From positions 1 to 63,963 of the forward strand of contig NZ_CALUCN010000015.1 of NCBI RefSeq assembly GCF_943914565.1: a DNA stretch of 63,963 nucleotides, read 5' to 3'. Made by a program: the position numbers and the translations under genes. Below are positions 26,500-34,940 of this stretch, piece by piece. Each line of letters opens with the position of its first letter. The first letter of the stretch is position 1. This DNA is from an uncultured Tessaracoccus sp. (GTDB lineage: Bacteria > Actinomycetota > Actinomycetes > Propionibacteriales > Propionibacteriaceae). Below the pieces are notes generated by a model. The model worked only from the letters and a program-made list of their open reading frames with translations, did no database searches and was not told the origin of the DNA.

Positions 26500-26550
26500 A
26501 CGGGTGCGACGCCGGGACCCCGGCGTGGACCGAGACGGACGAGGGTACGG

Positions 26551-27765
26551 ATGGGCAAGCGGCACGTGGTGGTTCCCACGGTGGCAGGCGCGGCGGCGCT
26601 CGCGCTCGTGGCCGGGGTCGGGGTGGCGTCGGCGATGCAGACCAACGATGTCGTGCTCACCGTCGACGGCGCGGCCAGCACCTTGTCGGTCCGCGAGCGC
26701 ACGGTCGAGGACCTCCTCGCCCGCGAGGGCATCGAGCTGGGCGCGCACGACGTCGTCCTCCCTGCCGAGGGCACCGAGCTCACCGACGGACTCGAGGTCA
26801 CGGTCCGCCACGCCAAGCCGCTCAGCCTCACGGTCGACGGCCAGCCCCGCAAGGTCTGGACCACGGCTCGCAACGTCGGCGAGGCGCTCGGCTACCTCCA
26901 GCTCGACGCGCGTGACTCGCTCGTCTCCACCTCCCGCTCCGCGGCGATCGGCCGCGACGGCCTCCGCGTCGACGTGGTGACGGCCAAGGACGTGACGCTC
27001 GTCGCCGGCGGCACCGAGACCCCGGTCCGGCTCGCCGGCACCGTCGGCGACCTCCTGCGCCACCGCGGCATCACCGCCGACGCCGACGACAAGGTCAGCC
27101 ACGGGACGAAGACGCAGCTCGCCGACGGGATGCGCGTCACCTTCGTCGACGTGCAGGTCTCGCGCAGCACGAAGGACGTCCCGGTCGCGTTCCAGCAACG
27201 GACCGAGCGTTCGGACAAGCTCGACAAGGGCGACGAACGCGTCACCACCAAGGGCGTCGACGGGCTCGCCCGCGAGACCTGGACCACCGTCCGCCACGAC
27301 GGCACGGTCGTGAGTTCCAAACGCACCGCCACGACGACCGTCAAGGAGCCCGTGACGGAGGTCACCACCGTCGGCACCCGCGAGACGGCCGAACCCACCC
27401 CCACGCCCAGCGCCTCGCCGTCGTCCTCGACGGACAGCGACGAGCAGAAGCAGTCCGACGAGGACACGCCCTCCACGTCGACCCCCACCGGCGGCAAGGC
27501 CGACTGGATGCGCGCGGCCGGGATCCCCGAGGACCAGTGGCGCTACGTCGACTACATCGTCTCCCGCGAGTCCGGCTGGAACCCCGGCGCCCGCAACCCC
27601 TCCACCGGCGCGTGTGGCCTCGTGCAGGCCTACCCCTGCTCCAAGCTCGGCAGCAACTGGCGCGACCCGGTGCACGCCCTGCGGTGGCAGTACTCCTATG
27701 TGAGCTCCCGCTACGGCGGCTACCAGGGCGCCTACGCGTTCTGGAAGCGCAACAACTGGTACTGA
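26551..27765 (+). CDS. Resuscitation-promoting-factor-like protein (DUF348 repeats, G5, lysozyme-like domain)
   Basis: A 404-residue secreted cell-wall protein. A signal or anchor helix (about 6-28) is followed by three DUF348 segments (about 30-200), each beginning with a V-T-V-D-G-x-x strand pattern, then a G5 domain (about 205-275) and a Ser/Thr/Pro/Glu linker. The last ~90 residues are a transglycosylase/lysozyme-like fold: I-V-S-R-E-S-G-W-N-P with the catalytic Glu, then N-P-S-T-G-A-C-G-L-V-Q. This is the RpfB plan with a different terminal domain, which cleaves peptidoglycan. A candidate promoter lies 50 bases upstream. It does not share an operon with copA, given the 168-base gap. Confidence 0.85.
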   Translation: MGKRHVVVPTVAGAAALALVAGVGVASAMQTNDVVLTVDGAASTLSVRERTVEDLLAREGIELGAHDVVLPAEGTELTDGLEVTVRHAKPLSLTVDGQPRKVWTTARNVGEALGYLQLDARDSLVSTSRSAAIGRDGLRVDVVTAKDVTLVAGGTETPVRLAGTVGDLLRHRGITADADDKVSHGTKTQLADGMRVTFVDVQVSRSTKDVPVAFQQRTERSDKLDKGDERVTTKGVDGLARETWTTVRHDGTVVSSKRTATTTVKEPVTEVTTVGTRETAEPTPTPSASPSSSTDSDEQKQSDEDTPSTSTPTGGKADWMRAAGIPEDQWRYVDYIVSRESGWNPGARNPSTGACGLVQAYPCSKLGSNWRDPVHALRWQYSYVSSRYGGYQGAYAFWKRNNWY

Positions 27766-27775
27766 CCCGCCCGGG

Positions 27776-27795
27776 GCGCCCCCTCGTCGGGGCGC
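27776..27795 (+). terminator. Terminator-like hairpin after the Rpf-like gene
   Basis: GCGCCCC at 27776-27782 pairs with GGGGCGC at 27789-27795 around a 6-base loop, 10 bases past the stop. There is no T-tract. Confidence 0.4.
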
Positions 27796-27826
27796 GATGG
27801 TTGCCGCAGGGTGCAAGGATTGGGCC

Positions 27827-30082
27827 ATGAGCCAATCCTTCGAGTCCGCCCGGTCGCGCGCGCTGGAGCTGCGGACGAGCATCGAGGAACACCGCACCGC
27901 CTACTACGTCGACGACGCCCCCACGGTCTCCGACGCCGACTACGACGCGCTCGTCCGCGAGCTCGAGGCCATCGAGCGCGACTTCCCGGAGTTGCAGACC
28001 CAGGACTCCCCGACGCAGACCGTCGGCGGTGCCGTCGGCAAGGGCTTCCCGCCGCTGCGGCACGCCGAGCGGATGCTCTCGCTCGACAACGTCTTCACCA
28101 CCGACGCCCTGCGCGACTGGCTCACACAGACCGACGCCCGCGCAGGCGGTGACGCGCGGTGGCTGTGCGAGCTGAAGATCGACGGGCTCGCGCTCAGCCT
28201 GCGGTACGAGCACGGCGAGCTCGTGAGCGCCGCCACCCGCGGCGACGGCACGACGGGCGAAGACGTGACCGTGAACGTCCGTCGCATCCCGGCCATCCCG
28301 AAGCGGCTCGCGGGGGAGGGGCACCCGGACATCGTCGAGGTCCGCGGCGAGGTCTACCTCCGCAAGGACGCGTTCAACGAGGTCAACGAGGCCCTCGAGG
28401 GGCTCCGCGACGAGCTCGTCGAGGAAGCCCTGGGCCGCGGGGTGGCCGAGGACCGCGCCCGCGTGACCGCCAGTCGCCGCTTCCCACCGCTCGCGAACCC
28501 GCGCAACGCCGCCGCCGGCGCGCTCCGCCAGCTCCTCGACGAGAAGACCGGCCTCGACCGCCGCGCGGGCCTCCTGCGCCTCGAACGCCTCGAGCTCATC
28601 GTCCACGGCATCGGCGCCTGGACGCCCGACGTGCCCAGCCAGTCGGAGGTCTACGCGCTGCTGGAGGGCTGGGGCCTCCCCACGAGCCCCCGCACCGCAA
28701 CCGTCACCGACGTCGACGACGTCCTGGCCTACGTCGCCAGGCTCGAGGAGCAGCGCGCCGGCATCGAGCACGAGATCGACGGCGTCGTCGTCAAGGTCGA
28801 CCAGCTCGACCTGCGCGCCGGGCTCGGCACCACGTCGCGCGCGCCGCGCTGGGCGATCGCCTACAAGTACCCGCCCGAGCAGGTGCACACGCCGCTCCTC
28901 GACATCAAGGTGGGCGTCGGCCGCACCGGCCGCGCCACTCCCTACGCCGTGATGGAGCCGGTGCGCGTCGCGGGCTCGGTCGTGCGGCAGGCGACGCTGC
29001 ACAACCAGGACGTCGTGCGCGCCAAGGGCGTGCTCATCGGCGACACCGTCGTGCTGCGCAAGGCCGGCGACGTCATCCCCGAGGTGCTGGGCCCCGTCGC
29101 CGAGCTGCGCGACGGCAGTGAGCGGGAATTCGTCATGCCGGCCAACTGCCCCGAGTGCGGCACCCCGCTGCGGCCCATGCGGGAGGGCGATGTCGACCTG
29201 CGCTGCCCCAACGCCCGCTCGTGCCCGGCGCAGGTGCGCGGACGCGTCGAGCACATTGGCTCCCGCGGCGCGCTCGACGTCGACGCGCTCGGCGAGGTCA
29301 CCGCCGCCGCACTCACCCAGCCTGCCGTGCCGGAGACGCCGCCGCTCGTCACCGAGGCCGGGCTGTTCGACCTCGACCTCGAGCAGCTCGTGCCGATCGA
29401 GGTGCACGTCCGCGACGCCGAGACCGGCGAACCGAAGGTTGACGAGCGCGGCAACCCCGTGGTGCGCCGCCCGTTCCAGCGCATGGCGCGCGGCGGCGTC
29501 GAGCCGAGCGCCCAGGCCGAGACGCTGCTCGCGGAACTCGACCGGGCGCGCACCAAGGAGCTCTGGCGACAGCTCGTGAGCCTGAACATCCGCCACGTCG
29601 GTCCGGTGGCGGCGCGCGCGCTCGCCGACTGGTTCGGCTCGCTCGAGGCCATCGAGCGAGCCTCGGTGGAGGAGCTCGCGCAGGTCGACGGCGTCGGCAC
29701 CGTCATCGCGCAGTCGGTGCGCGACTGGCTCGGGGTCGACTGGCACCAGGAGATCGTCCGACGGTGGCGCGACGCCGGCGTCCGCTTCGCGACTCCCGAC
29801 CATCCGGGCCCCGGTGGCGCCCGGAGCGAGGGTGTGCTGGCGGGGCTCACCGTCGTCGCGACCGGTTCGCTCGAGGGGTACACGCGCGACGAGGCGAACG
29901 AGGCCATCGTCGCCGCCGGCGGCAAGGCCTCCGGGTCCGTCTCGCGCAGGACCGACTACGTCGCCGCCGGCCCCGGCGCCGGCTCGAAGCTCGCGAAGGC
30001 GGAGGAGCTGGGCATCCCCGTCCTCGACGCGGCCCAGTTCCGCGTGCTCGTCACCGAGGGGCCCGACGCGCTCGAGCGCTGA
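27827..30082 (+). CDS. ligA: NAD+-dependent DNA ligase LigA
   Basis: The essential ligase that seals nicks using NAD+. Of 751 residues, the N-terminal Ia domain binds NAD+ (Y-Y and D-D-A-P-T-V-S-D-A-D-Y-D), the adenylation domain has K117 in C-E-L-K-I-D-G-L-A, the OB fold follows, then a four-Cys zinc finger (C-P-E-C and C-P-N-A-R-S-C), helix-hairpin-helix repeats and a C-terminal BRCT domain (about 665-751). It is about 75 residues longer than the enterobacterial enzyme, largely because of extra segments near residues 195-215 and between the zinc finger and HhH region (about 490-560). ATG 27827 is chosen over an in-frame start 10 codons earlier. Confidence 0.96.
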   Translation: MSQSFESARSRALELRTSIEEHRTAYYVDDAPTVSDADYDALVRELEAIERDFPELQTQDSPTQTVGGAVGKGFPPLRHAERMLSLDNVFTTDALRDWLTQTDARAGGDARWLCELKIDGLALSLRYEHGELVSAATRGDGTTGEDVTVNVRRIPAIPKRLAGEGHPDIVEVRGEVYLRKDAFNEVNEALEGLRDELVEEALGRGVAEDRARVTASRRFPPLANPRNAAAGALRQLLDEKTGLDRRAGLLRLERLELIVHGIGAWTPDVPSQSEVYALLEGWGLPTSPRTATVTDVDDVLAYVARLEEQRAGIEHEIDGVVVKVDQLDLRAGLGTTSRAPRWAIAYKYPPEQVHTPLLDIKVGVGRTGRATPYAVMEPVRVAGSVVRQATLHNQDVVRAKGVLIGDTVVLRKAGDVIPEVLGPVAELRDGSEREFVMPANCPECGTPLRPMREGDVDLRCPNARSCPAQVRGRVEHIGSRGALDVDALGEVTAAALTQPAVPETPPLVTEAGLFDLDLEQLVPIEVHVRDAETGEPKVDERGNPVVRRPFQRMARGGVEPSAQAETLLAELDRARTKELWRQLVSLNIRHVGPVAARALADWFGSLEAIERASVEELAQVDGVGTVIAQSVRDWLGVDWHQEIVRRWRDAGVRFATPDHPGPGGARSEGVLAGLTVVATGSLEGYTRDEANEAIVAAGGKASGSVSRRTDYVAAGPGAGSKLAKAEELGIPVLDAAQFRVLVTEGPDALER

Positions 30083-30127
30083 CCCCACGGGGGCGCGACC
30101 CTCCCGGAACCTCCGGTACCGTTTCTG

Positions 30128-30140
30128 CTACGTTTCGTAG
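30128..30140. promoter_or_regulatory. CTACG/CGTAG dyad upstream of the DMSO-reductase operon
   Basis: CTACG at 30128-30132, TTT, CGTAG at 30136-30140, 38 bases before the dmsA start. It has the same CTAC-N5-GTAG geometry as the dyad before the BlaI-like gene at 42237-42249 and shares its right half (TT-N-CGTAGTA) with the minus strand before cydA. It is a candidate site for that regulator. Confidence 0.45.
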
Positions 30141-30178
30141 TAATGGCGTCAGTGGGAGAACACCCCTGGGAGGTATCG

Positions 30179-32617
30179 ATGGCTGAGGTGCGCACCGTCG
30201 ACCGACGACGGTTCCTCAAGTGGAGCGGCATCGCCGGCGGCGCGGCGGGAGTCATGGGGCTCGGCGGGTGCGGCCTGCAGCCGCGCGAGGACACCGCGGA
30301 CCTCGCGGGCGAGCACCGCGTCTGGAGCTCCTGCACCGTCAACTGCGGCAGCCGCTGCCCGCTGCTGCTCGCGGTCAAGGACGGCACGATCGTGCGCGTC
30401 GACCCCGAGACCACCGGCGACGACGAGATCGGCAGCCAGCAGATCCGCGCCTGCGTGCGTGGCCGCTCGATCCGCCAGCGCATCTACTCGCCCGAGCGAC
30501 TGAAGAAGCCACTGAAGCGCGTCGGCAAGCGCGGCGAGGGCAAGTGGGAGGAGATCTCCTGGGACGAGGCGATGACGACGATCGCCGACAAGCTCAAGGA
30601 ACTCATCAAGACCCACGGCAACGAGTCGATCTTCCTCAACTACGGCACCGGCGTGCTGGGCGCCACCGTCGCCACCTCGTGGCCGCCGCGTGACACCGCG
30701 ATCGCGCGCCTGATGAACTGCGTCGGCGGCTACCTCGACCACTACTCCGACTACTCCACCGGCCAGATCGCGGCCGCCGTCGACTTCCACTACGGCGCCT
30801 GGCAGTCGAACAACTCCAACGACGACACGGTCAACTCCAAGCTCGTCGTGATGTTCGGCAACAACCCGCACGAGACGCGCATGAGCGGCGGTGGCGAGCT
30901 GTTCGTCACGCAGAAGGCCAAGCAGCGCTCGGGGCACCGGGTGATCGTGATCGACCCGCGCCTCACGGACACCGCCATGAACCTCGCCGACGAGTGGGTG
31001 CCGATCCGTCCCGGCACCGACGCCGCGCTCGTCGCGGGCATGGTGCACGTGATGCTCGCGGAGGACCTCCACGACCAGGCGTTCCTCGACACCTACTGCA
31101 GCGGTTTCGACGAGGAGCACATGCCCAAGGGCGCGCCGAAGAACGCGTCGTACCGGGCGTGGATCGAGGGCAAGGGCGCCGACGGCGTCGAGAAGACGCC
31201 CGAGTGGGCGGCGAAGGTGACGGGCGTGCCCGCGTCGACGATCGTCCGGCTCGCGCGCGAGATCGCCACCACGAAGCCGTGCAACGTCAACCAGGGCTGG
31301 GGCCCGCAGCGGCACTCCAACGGCGAGAACCAGTCGCGGGCGCCGATGCTGCTCGCCAACGTCATCGGCCAGGTCGGCATCCCCGGCGGCGGCAACGGCG
31401 AACGCGAGGGCAGCTCGGGACTGCCGATGGCGAAGTTCCCGACGCTGGAGAACCCGGTGCGGCCGGTGATCTCGTTCTACCAGTGGACCGACGCGATCGT
31501 CGAGGGCAAGGGCTGGACGTACAAGGACGGCGTCCGCGACGCCAAGGACTTGAACGCCAACGCCAACGTCACCAACGACGTGCAGCTGGGCTCGAACATC
31601 AAGTTCATCTGGAACTACGGATCGAACGCGCTCATCAACCAGCACGGCGACATCAACCGGACCATCGAGATCCTCTCGGACGAGTCGCTGGCCGAGATGA
31701 TCGTCGTGATCGACAACCAGATGACGGTCTCCGCGCGCTACGCCGACATCGTGCTGCCCGACGTGACCACGGCCGAGCAGGTCGACCTCGCGGCGCAGGG
31801 CAGCGCCGGCAACTTGGGCTACACGATCTTCTGCGACCGGGCGATCGAGCCGATGTACGACTGCAAGCCCATCTACGAGCAGATGACGATGCTCGCGGAG
31901 AAGCTGGGCGTCAAGGAGCAGTTCACCGAAGGACGCAGCCAGGAGGACTGGGTGCGCTGGATCCTCGACGAGTCCCGCAAGGAGATCCCGAAGCTGCCGA
32001 GCTTCGAGGAGCTGCGGAAGGCGGGCATCTACAAGCAGACGATGGAGCCCTACGTCTCGATGAAGGACTTCCGCGGCGACCCCGTCGCGAACAAGCTCGA
32101 CACCCCGTCGGGCAAGATCGAGATCTGGTCCTCGAACCTCCACCGGATGAGCCAGGACTGGCCGGTCGAGGACGGCAACGGGATCGACCCGCTGCCCATC
32201 CACCGTGTGACCCGCGAGATCGCGGGCGACGAGCGGCAGGCGCAGTACCCGCTGCAGTGCATCGGTCACCACTACAAGCAGCGCACGCACTCCTCCTACG
32301 GCAACTCGCCGTGGCTGAAGGAGGCGCACCCGCAGATGGTGTGGATCAACGAGCTCGACGCGGCCCGGCGCGGCATCGCGCACGGCGACGAGGTGCTCAT
32401 CGAGAACGATCGCGGCGCGGTGCGGCTGCCCGCCTACGTGACCCACCGGATCATCCCCGGCGTCGTCTCCGTGCCGCAGGGCGCCTGGTACACCCCGGAG
32501 AAGCCGGGCGGCACCGACGTCGGCGGCTCGGTGAACACCCTCACCAGCCAACAGTTGACCTCCTACGCCAAGGGCAACGGGCAGCACTCCGTGCTCGTCG
32601 AGATCAGGAAGGCGTGA
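30179..32617 (+). CDS. dmsA: DMSO-reductase-type molybdopterin oxidoreductase, catalytic subunit
   Basis: An 812-residue molybdenum enzyme of the DmsA class, expected to reduce DMSO or a related S/N-oxide as a terminal acceptor. The N-terminus has a twin-arginine signal (D-R-R-R-F-L-K, residues 8-14) with a hydrophobic stretch and then G-G-C-G, so it is exported folded and may be lipid-anchored. The [4Fe-4S] cysteines are C52, C56, C60 and C92. S193 in H-Y-S-D-Y-S-T-G-Q matches the Mo-binding Ser of DmsA, against a formate dehydrogenase (Cys/SeCys) or nitrate reductase (Asp). ATG 30179 follows GGGAGGT and places the Tat signal properly. First gene of a four-gene operon. The exact substrate is not known. 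Confidence 0.85.
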   Translation: MAEVRTVDRRRFLKWSGIAGGAAGVMGLGGCGLQPREDTADLAGEHRVWSSCTVNCGSRCPLLLAVKDGTIVRVDPETTGDDEIGSQQIRACVRGRSIRQRIYSPERLKKPLKRVGKRGEGKWEEISWDEAMTTIADKLKELIKTHGNESIFLNYGTGVLGATVATSWPPRDTAIARLMNCVGGYLDHYSDYSTGQIAAAVDFHYGAWQSNNSNDDTVNSKLVVMFGNNPHETRMSGGGELFVTQKAKQRSGHRVIVIDPRLTDTAMNLADEWVPIRPGTDAALVAGMVHVMLAEDLHDQAFLDTYCSGFDEEHMPKGAPKNASYRAWIEGKGADGVEKTPEWAAKVTGVPASTIVRLAREIATTKPCNVNQGWGPQRHSNGENQSRAPMLLANVIGQVGIPGGGNGEREGSSGLPMAKFPTLENPVRPVISFYQWTDAIVEGKGWTYKDGVRDAKDLNANANVTNDVQLGSNIKFIWNYGSNALINQHGDINRTIEILSDESLAEMIVVIDNQMTVSARYADIVLPDVTTAEQVDLAAQGSAGNLGYTIFCDRAIEPMYDCKPIYEQMTMLAEKLGVKEQFTEGRSQEDWVRWILDESRKEIPKLPSFEELRKAGIYKQTMEPYVSMKDFRGDPVANKLDTPSGKIEIWSSNLHRMSQDWPVEDGNGIDPLPIHRVTREIAGDERQAQYPLQCIGHHYKQRTHSSYGNSPWLKEAHPQMVWINELDAARRGIAHGDEVLIENDRGAVRLPAYVTHRIIPGVVSVPQGAWYTPEKPGGTDVGGSVNTLTSQQLTSYAKGNGQHSVLVEIRKA

Positions 32618-32618
32618 C

Positions 32619-33245
32619 ATGGCCCGCTTCAAGCAACTCGCGTTCACCTTCGACCAGTCCCTCTGCACCGGCTGCAAGGCCTGCCAGATCGCGTGCAAGG
32701 ACAAGCACGACCTCCCGGTCGGCGTCACCTGGCGTCGCGTCGCCGAGTACTCCGGCGGCGGGTGGCAGGAGCACGAGGCCGAGGGCAGCTGGGGGCAGGA
32801 CGTCTGGACGTACTACACGTCGATCTCCTGCAACCACTGCGCGGACGCCATCTGCATGGAGGTCTGCCCCTCGACGGCGATGCGGCGCGGCGAGAACGGT
32901 GTGGTCTACGTGGACCCGGAGGTGTGCATCGGCTGCCGCTACTGCGAGATGGCCTGCCCGTACGGCGCGCCCCAACCCGATCCCGACCGCGGCATCATGA
33001 CCAAGTGCGACTTCTGCCGCGACCGGATCGCCGCGGGCGAGGACCCGGCCTGCGTCGCGGCGTGCCCGACGCGCGCCCTCGGCTACGGCGAGTACGACGA
33101 GGTCAAGGCCAAGGGGGAGGGGGCCGGGTTCGAGCCGCTGCCGGACCCCTCGACGACCAGGCCGAACCTCGTCGTGATCCCGCACCCGAAGGCCCAGAAG
33201 AGCGGCACCGGGACCGGTGCGGTCGGCAACCCTGCGGAGCTGTGA
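32619..33245 (+). CDS. dmsB: DMSO-reductase iron-sulfur subunit
   Basis: A 208-residue electron-transfer subunit with four [4Fe-4S] cluster motifs. The first is C16-x-x-C19-x-x-C22-x-x-x-C26; later ones are C-x-x-C-x-x-x-x-C-x-x-x-C-P, C-I-G-C-R-Y-C-x-x-x-C-P and a final C-x-x-C ... C-x-x-x-C-P-T-x-A group. It would pass electrons from the membrane subunit to the catalytic subunit. It starts one base after dmsA stops and is exported with it as a complex, since it has no signal of its own. The length and cluster order match DmsB-type proteins. Confidence 0.88.
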   Translation: MARFKQLAFTFDQSLCTGCKACQIACKDKHDLPVGVTWRRVAEYSGGGWQEHEAEGSWGQDVWTYYTSISCNHCADAICMEVCPSTAMRRGENGVVYVDPEVCIGCRYCEMACPYGAPQPDPDRGIMTKCDFCRDRIAAGEDPACVAACPTRALGYGEYDEVKAKGEGAGFEPLPDPSTTRPNLVVIPHPKAQKSGTGTGAVGNPAEL

Positions 33246-33246
33246 C

Positions 33247-34182
33247 ATGACCAACGAACTGCCCCTCGTCCTATTCACGATCGCCGCCCAGATGTCGGCG
33301 GGATCGTTCATCGTGCTCGGGCTCGTGCACCTCTTCGGGGCGCGGCGGCCGCAGCGCGCGCTCGACCGGATCACCGACCCGGCGCTCTACGCGATCGGCC
33401 CGCTGCTCGTGCTGGGCCTGGCCGCGTCGACGTTCCACCTGGGTTCGCCCCTGCGTGCGGCGAACGCGCTGCGCCACCTCGGCACGTCGTGGCTGAGCAG
33501 GGAGATCCTGCTGGGGCTGCTGTTCGCGGCGTTCGGGTTCCTGTTCGCGGTGCTGCAGTGGCGCAAGCTGGGCAGCCACCGGGTGCGGCAGGTCGTCGCG
33601 CTCGTGACCGCGGCGCTCGGCGTCGGGCTCGTGGCGTGCATCTCGCAGGTGTACTCGCTGCGCACGGTGCCCGCGTGGGCGACGCCGCACACGCCGCTCA
33701 GCTTCTTCATCACGACGTTCCTGCTCGGCGGGCTGGCCGTGGGCGCCGCGCTCGTGATGACGCGGGCCGTCAGGGCGCGCCGGGGCGAGGAGCTCGTCGA
33801 GGCGGACCGGGTTGACGAGACCGCGCTGTTCGAGGGAACGATCACCGGGATCGCGCTCGGATCGCTCGTGGCGCTCGGGCTGAAGTTCGTCTCGTACCCG
33901 GCCTACATCGGCTACCTGGGCTCGCACCCGGACGCGGCCGCGCAGCGCTCCCTGCGGGTGCTCACCGAGACCCACGAGGTCTGGACGGCGATGTCCAGCC
34001 TGCTGGTGTTCGTCGGTGTGCTGCTCATGGCGGTGCTGCTCTACCGCCTCGCCACCGGCAAGGGCCGCACGGAGCTGCCGTGGCTCGCGCTCGGCGCGTT
34101 CGTGCTCGTGCTGGCCGGCGAGGTCGTCGGACGGATGCTCTTCTACGCGAGCATGGTCCACACCGGCTCGTTCGGGGGCTGA
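33247..34182 (+). CDS. dmsC: DMSO-reductase membrane anchor subunit
   Basis: A 311-residue membrane protein with about eight helices that should oxidise menaquinol and anchor the enzyme. It starts one base after dmsB stops, at ATG 33247. The pattern M-S-A-G-S-F-I-V-L-G in the first helix and the L-G-S-P-L-R-A-A-N-A-L-R-H-L-G-T-S-W-L region after the second helix are characteristic of DmsC (H-L-G-x-P-x-R-x-x-x-x-x-x-x-x-x-S-W-x-S-R-E). R-E-I-L follows. DmsC anchors need no heme. The assignment is strengthened by its place between dmsB and the chaperone gene. Confidence 0.85.
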   Translation: MTNELPLVLFTIAAQMSAGSFIVLGLVHLFGARRPQRALDRITDPALYAIGPLLVLGLAASTFHLGSPLRAANALRHLGTSWLSREILLGLLFAAFGFLFAVLQWRKLGSHRVRQVVALVTAALGVGLVACISQVYSLRTVPAWATPHTPLSFFITTFLLGGLAVGAALVMTRAVRARRGEELVEADRVDETALFEGTITGIALGSLVALGLKFVSYPAYIGYLGSHPDAAAQRSLRVLTETHEVWTAMSSLLVFVGVLLMAVLLYRLATGKGRTELPWLALGAFVLVLAGEVVGRMLFYASMVHTGSFGG

Positions 34183-34184
34183 CC

Positions 34185-34940
34185 GTGGCCGCGGACCTCG
34201 ACCCGCCCCGACGCCTCCCCACGCCCGAGGACCTCGACGCGATCGCGTCGGTCTGCGCGTTCCTCGCGAACCTGCTGCTGCGGGTCGAAGCCGGCCCGAC
34301 GGCGCTCGCCCGGCTCGACCACGAAACGCTCGACCAGTGGCCGTTGCGCGGCCTGGACGCCGCCACCGACGCGGGCCTCGCGCAGCTGCGACGCGCGCTC
34401 GACGAGACCCGCGAGAGTGGCCCCGACGAGGGCGCGCTCGAGGCAGACTTCCGTCGCCTGTTCGTCGGGCCGGGCCCCCTCGTCGCGCCGCCGTGGGAGT
34501 CCGTGCACGTGAGCGACGAGGGGCTCACCTTCGCCGCGCAGACGCTCCAGGTGCGGCGGGCGTACGCCGAGTTCGGTCTCGAGGCGCCGGCCCTGCACCG
34601 CGAACCCGACGACCACGTCGGCCTCGAGCTGGCGTTCATCGGTGAGCTGGCGGTGGCGGCGTTGCGCGCAGCAGATGCGGGGGACGTCGTGGGACAGACC
34701 CACGTCGTGACCGCGATGGCGCGGTTCGTGGAAGCGCACCTCGCGGTGTGGGTGCCGGGCTTCGCGCGCCTCGTCGCGGAGCACGCGGACACCGCGCTGT
34801 ACCGCGGGGTCGGGCTGCTCCTGGACGGTGCGGTGGCTGCGTGCGTCCGCCAGCTCGGGCCGGTGGCGGCCGACGGGGCCGAACCCCCGTCGGGTCAGGC
34901 GAGTGCCTCGGCCGCGCGCCCGTCGGCGACGAGTTCGTAG
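34185..34940 (+). CDS. TorD/DmsD family redox-enzyme chaperone
   Basis: A 251-residue all-helical cytoplasmic protein that should bind the DmsA Tat signal and guard cofactor insertion before export. The family core is visible: a helix with F-L-A-N-L-L, then L-E-A-D-F-R-R-L-F-V-G-P-G, P-P-W-E-S-V-H, a Y-A-E-F-G-L turn, and D-D-H-V-G-L-E-L-A-F-I-G-E-L, which is the E-x-D-H-x-x-x-E-L-x-F motif of TorD proteins. GTG 34185 lies two bases after dmsC. Its last 46 bases overlap the convergent glycosyltransferase gene. The C-terminal ~25 residues look unstructured. Confidence 0.85.
   Translation: MAADLDPPRRLPTPEDLDAIASVCAFLANLLLRVEAGPTALARLDHETLDQWPLRGLDAATDAGLAQLRRALDETRESGPDEGALEADFRRLFVGPGPLVAPPWESVHVSDEGLTFAAQTLQVRRAYAEFGLEAPALHREPDDHVGLELAFIGELAVAALRAADAGDVVGQTHVVTAMARFVEAHLAVWVPGFARLVAEHADTALYRGVGLLLDGAVAACVRQLGPVAADGAEPPSGQASASAARPSATSS

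Noticed and set aside
30179..32617. Formate dehydrogenase or nitrate reductase
   Set aside because: The Mo-ligand region has Ser (D-Y-S-T-G-Q), not Cys/Sec or Asp, and the membrane subunit is DmsC-like.
30149..32728. Long open frame antisense to dmsA (859 codons)
   Set aside because: Low-complexity shadow of the real gene; no recognisable family.
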